From: an uncultured Collinsella sp.
Lineage (GTDB): Bacteria; Actinomycetota; Coriobacteriia; Coriobacteriales; Coriobacteriaceae
NCBI GenBank assembly: GCA_902491415.1
Contig: CABUHP010000076.1
Span: forward strand, 1-7,703
Direction of reading: 5' to 3'
DNA length: 7,703 nucleotides
Below, in pieces: positions 6,632-7,703 of the stretch; within the stretch, counting starts at the first letter, position 1; each line of letters starts with the position of its first letter. The notes beneath the pieces were generated by a model that saw only the letters and a list, made by a program, of their open reading frames with translations, did not search any database and had not been told where the DNA came from. The position numbers were made by a program, and so were the translations under genes.

Positions 6632-7363
6632 ATGCTTACCAAACTCCTCTGCGAATTCGGCGCAACGGCCCTCATGATCATCTTTGGCGTGGGCGTGCAC
6701 TGCGATACCGTGCTTAAGGGCACCAAGTATCAGGGCTCCGGCCACATGTTTGCCATCACCACCTGGTCTTTTGGCATCTCGGTCGCCTTGTTTATCTTTG
6801 GCGGCGCCGTGTGCATGAACCCCGCCATGGTGCTTGCCCAGTGCATCGTGGGCCTGGTGCCGTGGAGCAGCTGCATCCCCTTCATGATTGCCGATATGCT
6901 CGGCGGCTTTGTGGGCGCCGTGATCGCGTGGTTGATGTATGCCGATGAGTTCAAGGCTTCCGACGGCGTCGTCGACCCTATTGCCCAGCGCAACATCTTC
7001 TCGACCAACCCCACCACCGAGGGCACCAACTATGCCCGCAACTTCTTCTGCGAGGCTATCTGCACCTTTGTGTTCATCAGTGCCATCCTGGCTACCGCTA
7101 GCCGTGCCGGCGAGAACGTTTTGATGCTCGCTATCTGCGTCGGTCTGATCGTTTGGGCTGTTGGCATGGGCATGGGCGGCATCACCGGCTTCGCCATGAA
7201 CCAGGCTCGTGACCTTGGTCCTCGCATGGCCTATCAGGTGCTGCCGATTAAGAACAAGGCTGACAACAACTGGAAGTACGGCCTGCTCGTTCCTGGCATC
7301 GCTCCGTTTGTCGGTGCCGCTCTGGCCGCGCTGTTTGTGCACGGTTTCTTGGGCATGTTCTAG
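6632..7363 (+). CDS. larD: LarD-type lactic acid channel (aquaglyceroporin family)
   Basis: Integral membrane protein of the MIP family, 243 residues, predicted to let lactic acid cross the cytoplasmic membrane by diffusion. In lactobacilli LarD is encoded with the lactate racemase genes. The product is almost entirely hydrophobic segments, as expected for six membrane helices and two half-helices. The first NPA box is intact (CMNPAMVLAQ, Asn63-Pro64-Ala65). The second is changed to NQA within GFAMNQARDLGPRMAY (Asn190-Gln191-Ala192, with Arg193 and Asp194 kept). The N-terminal stretch GTALMIIFGVGVHC-like region (residues 10-24) and GSGHMFAITTW (35-45) resemble LarD more than glycerol channels such as GlpF. 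The start ATG has AAGG 4 nt upstream, a weak site, helped perhaps by AAGAAAG (6615-6621). It follows larA by 49 nt with no terminator between, so the two are probably cotranscribed. Confidence 0.88.
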   Translation: MLTKLLCEFGATALMIIFGVGVHCDTVLKGTKYQGSGHMFAITTWSFGISVALFIFGGAVCMNPAMVLAQCIVGLVPWSSCIPFMIADMLGGFVGAVIAWLMYADEFKASDGVVDPIAQRNIFSTNPTTEGTNYARNFFCEAICTFVFISAILATASRAGENVLMLAICVGLIVWAVGMGMGGITGFAMNQARDLGPRMAYQVLPIKNKADNNWKYGLLVPGIAPFVGAALAALFVHGFLGMF

Positions 7364-7380
7364 TCTGAGGCTACATAGTT

Positions 7381-7513
7381 GTCCGCTGGCCGCATGGGGT
7401 AACTTCCCAGCGCGTCCTCGGACATGCAAAAAGGCTCGCTGCGCACTTCGTGCGGCGAGCCTTTTTGCGTCCTGCGGAATGCGCTGGGAAGTTACCCCAT
7501 GCGGCCAGCTGCG
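7381..7513. repeat. Composite palindromic element, copy 2
   Basis: Same plan as copy 1: GTCC (7381-7384), left arm of 29 bp (7385-7413), interior of 67 nt (7414-7480), perfect right arm (7481-7509), TGCG (7510-7513). The interior shares GTCCTCGGACAT, the 15-nt hairpin loop and GTCCTGCGGA with copy 1. The arms match copy 1 at only 14 of 29 positions, clustered around CAT and ACTT in the left arm, yet remain fully complementary. It sits between larD and the convergent gene at the right edge. Confidence 0.9.
7426..7468. terminator. Bidirectional terminator in the core of copy 2
   Basis: Positions 7426-7439 pair perfectly with 7455-7468 (14 bp) around the same 15-nt loop as in copy 1. The stem is a GC block flanked by A5 on the left and T5 on the right, the classic form of a terminator that works on both strands. 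This suits its place between larD and the convergent minus-strand gene. Confidence 0.8.
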
Positions 7514-7535
7514 GGGTCTTTGTTGCGTTCGTACA

Positions 7536-7603
7536 AGCAACCCAACATATATATCTGAATTTGGATGGGAGGGGCTTGTTGCTGGTAGGGGCGTTGGGCT
7601 GCT
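7536..7603 (-). repeat. Inverted repeat beyond the minus-strand gene
   Basis: Positions 7536-7546 and 7593-7603 pair over 11 bp. The single mismatch on the plus strand becomes a G-U wobble in a minus-strand transcript. The loop is 46 nt. It lies in the 3' region of the minus-strand gene and may be part of its untranslated end. No T tract follows, so it is not a clear terminator. Confidence 0.25.
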
Positions 7604-7630
7604 GTTGGCACTTTGGGAAGGGATAGTTAC

Positions 7631-7703
7631 TTAGCCGAAGAGGGGCTTGATGGCTGATAGGTAGTCTTTGGCTACTTCGGCCTTATCTGCTTGGAAGTTG
7701 TGC
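7631..7703 (-). CDS. 3' end of an unrecognised gene (partial)
   Basis: The minus strand is open from the window edge to a TAA stop at 7633-7631. It encodes the 23-residue tail HNFQADKAEVAKDYLSAIKPLFG. The tail is charged, looks like the end of an amphipathic helix and reads as plausible protein. The convergent position, with a bidirectional terminator between it and larD, supports a real gene. It is too short to assign a family. A chance open frame remains possible. Confidence 0.4.
   Translation of the reverse strand, partial: HNFQADKAEVAKDYLSAIKPLFG

Overview
The window looks like a chromosomal segment of a GC-rich actinobacterium, most likely a Collinsella-like member of the Coriobacteriia. 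This is an inference from the strong G/C preference at third codon positions, the intergenic style and the mix of an anaerobe-type nickel lactate racemase with PEP carboxylase. It is not proven by any marker in the window.

Layout, left to right. A strong terminator hairpin (43-102) closes an upstream gene outside the window. hisS (histidyl-tRNA synthetase, 168-1481, +) follows from a compact promoter and ends in its own terminator (1540-1579). ppc (phosphoenolpyruvate carboxylase, 1740-4553, +) has a TATAAT promoter overlapped by one of two matching dyads (1635-1645 and 1670-1680), which look like an operator pair. A 135-bp composite palindrome (4571-4705) follows ppc. Next comes about 600 bp without a convincing gene, AT-richer than its surroundings from about 4920 to 5075. 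It holds a long-range inverted repeat, a promoter-like sequence, a cluster of ATGC/GCAT tetramers and a terminator-like hairpin ahead of larA. larA (nickel-pincer lactate racemase, 5305-6582, TTG start) and larD (aquaglyceroporin-type lactic acid channel, 6632-7363) form a two-gene unit. It is followed by a second copy of the composite palindrome (7381-7513) and the 3' end of an unrecognised gene on the minus strand (7631-7703).

How the genes relate. hisS and ppc are independent housekeeping units. larA and larD belong together: the racemase interconverts L- and D-lactate in the cytoplasm and the channel lets lactic acid cross the membrane. The genes that build the nickel-pincer cofactor (larB, larC, larE) are not in this window and must lie elsewhere for LarA to work.

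The most unusual feature is the pair of composite palindromes. Each has a shared core, including a terminator hairpin with an identical 15-nt loop, between two 29-bp arms that are perfect inverted repeats of each other. The arm sequence differs between the two copies at 15 of 29 positions, and every difference is compensated on the opposite arm. The bases outside the arms (GTCC on the left, TGCG on the right) are the same in both copies and, joined together, spell a motif found inside the element.
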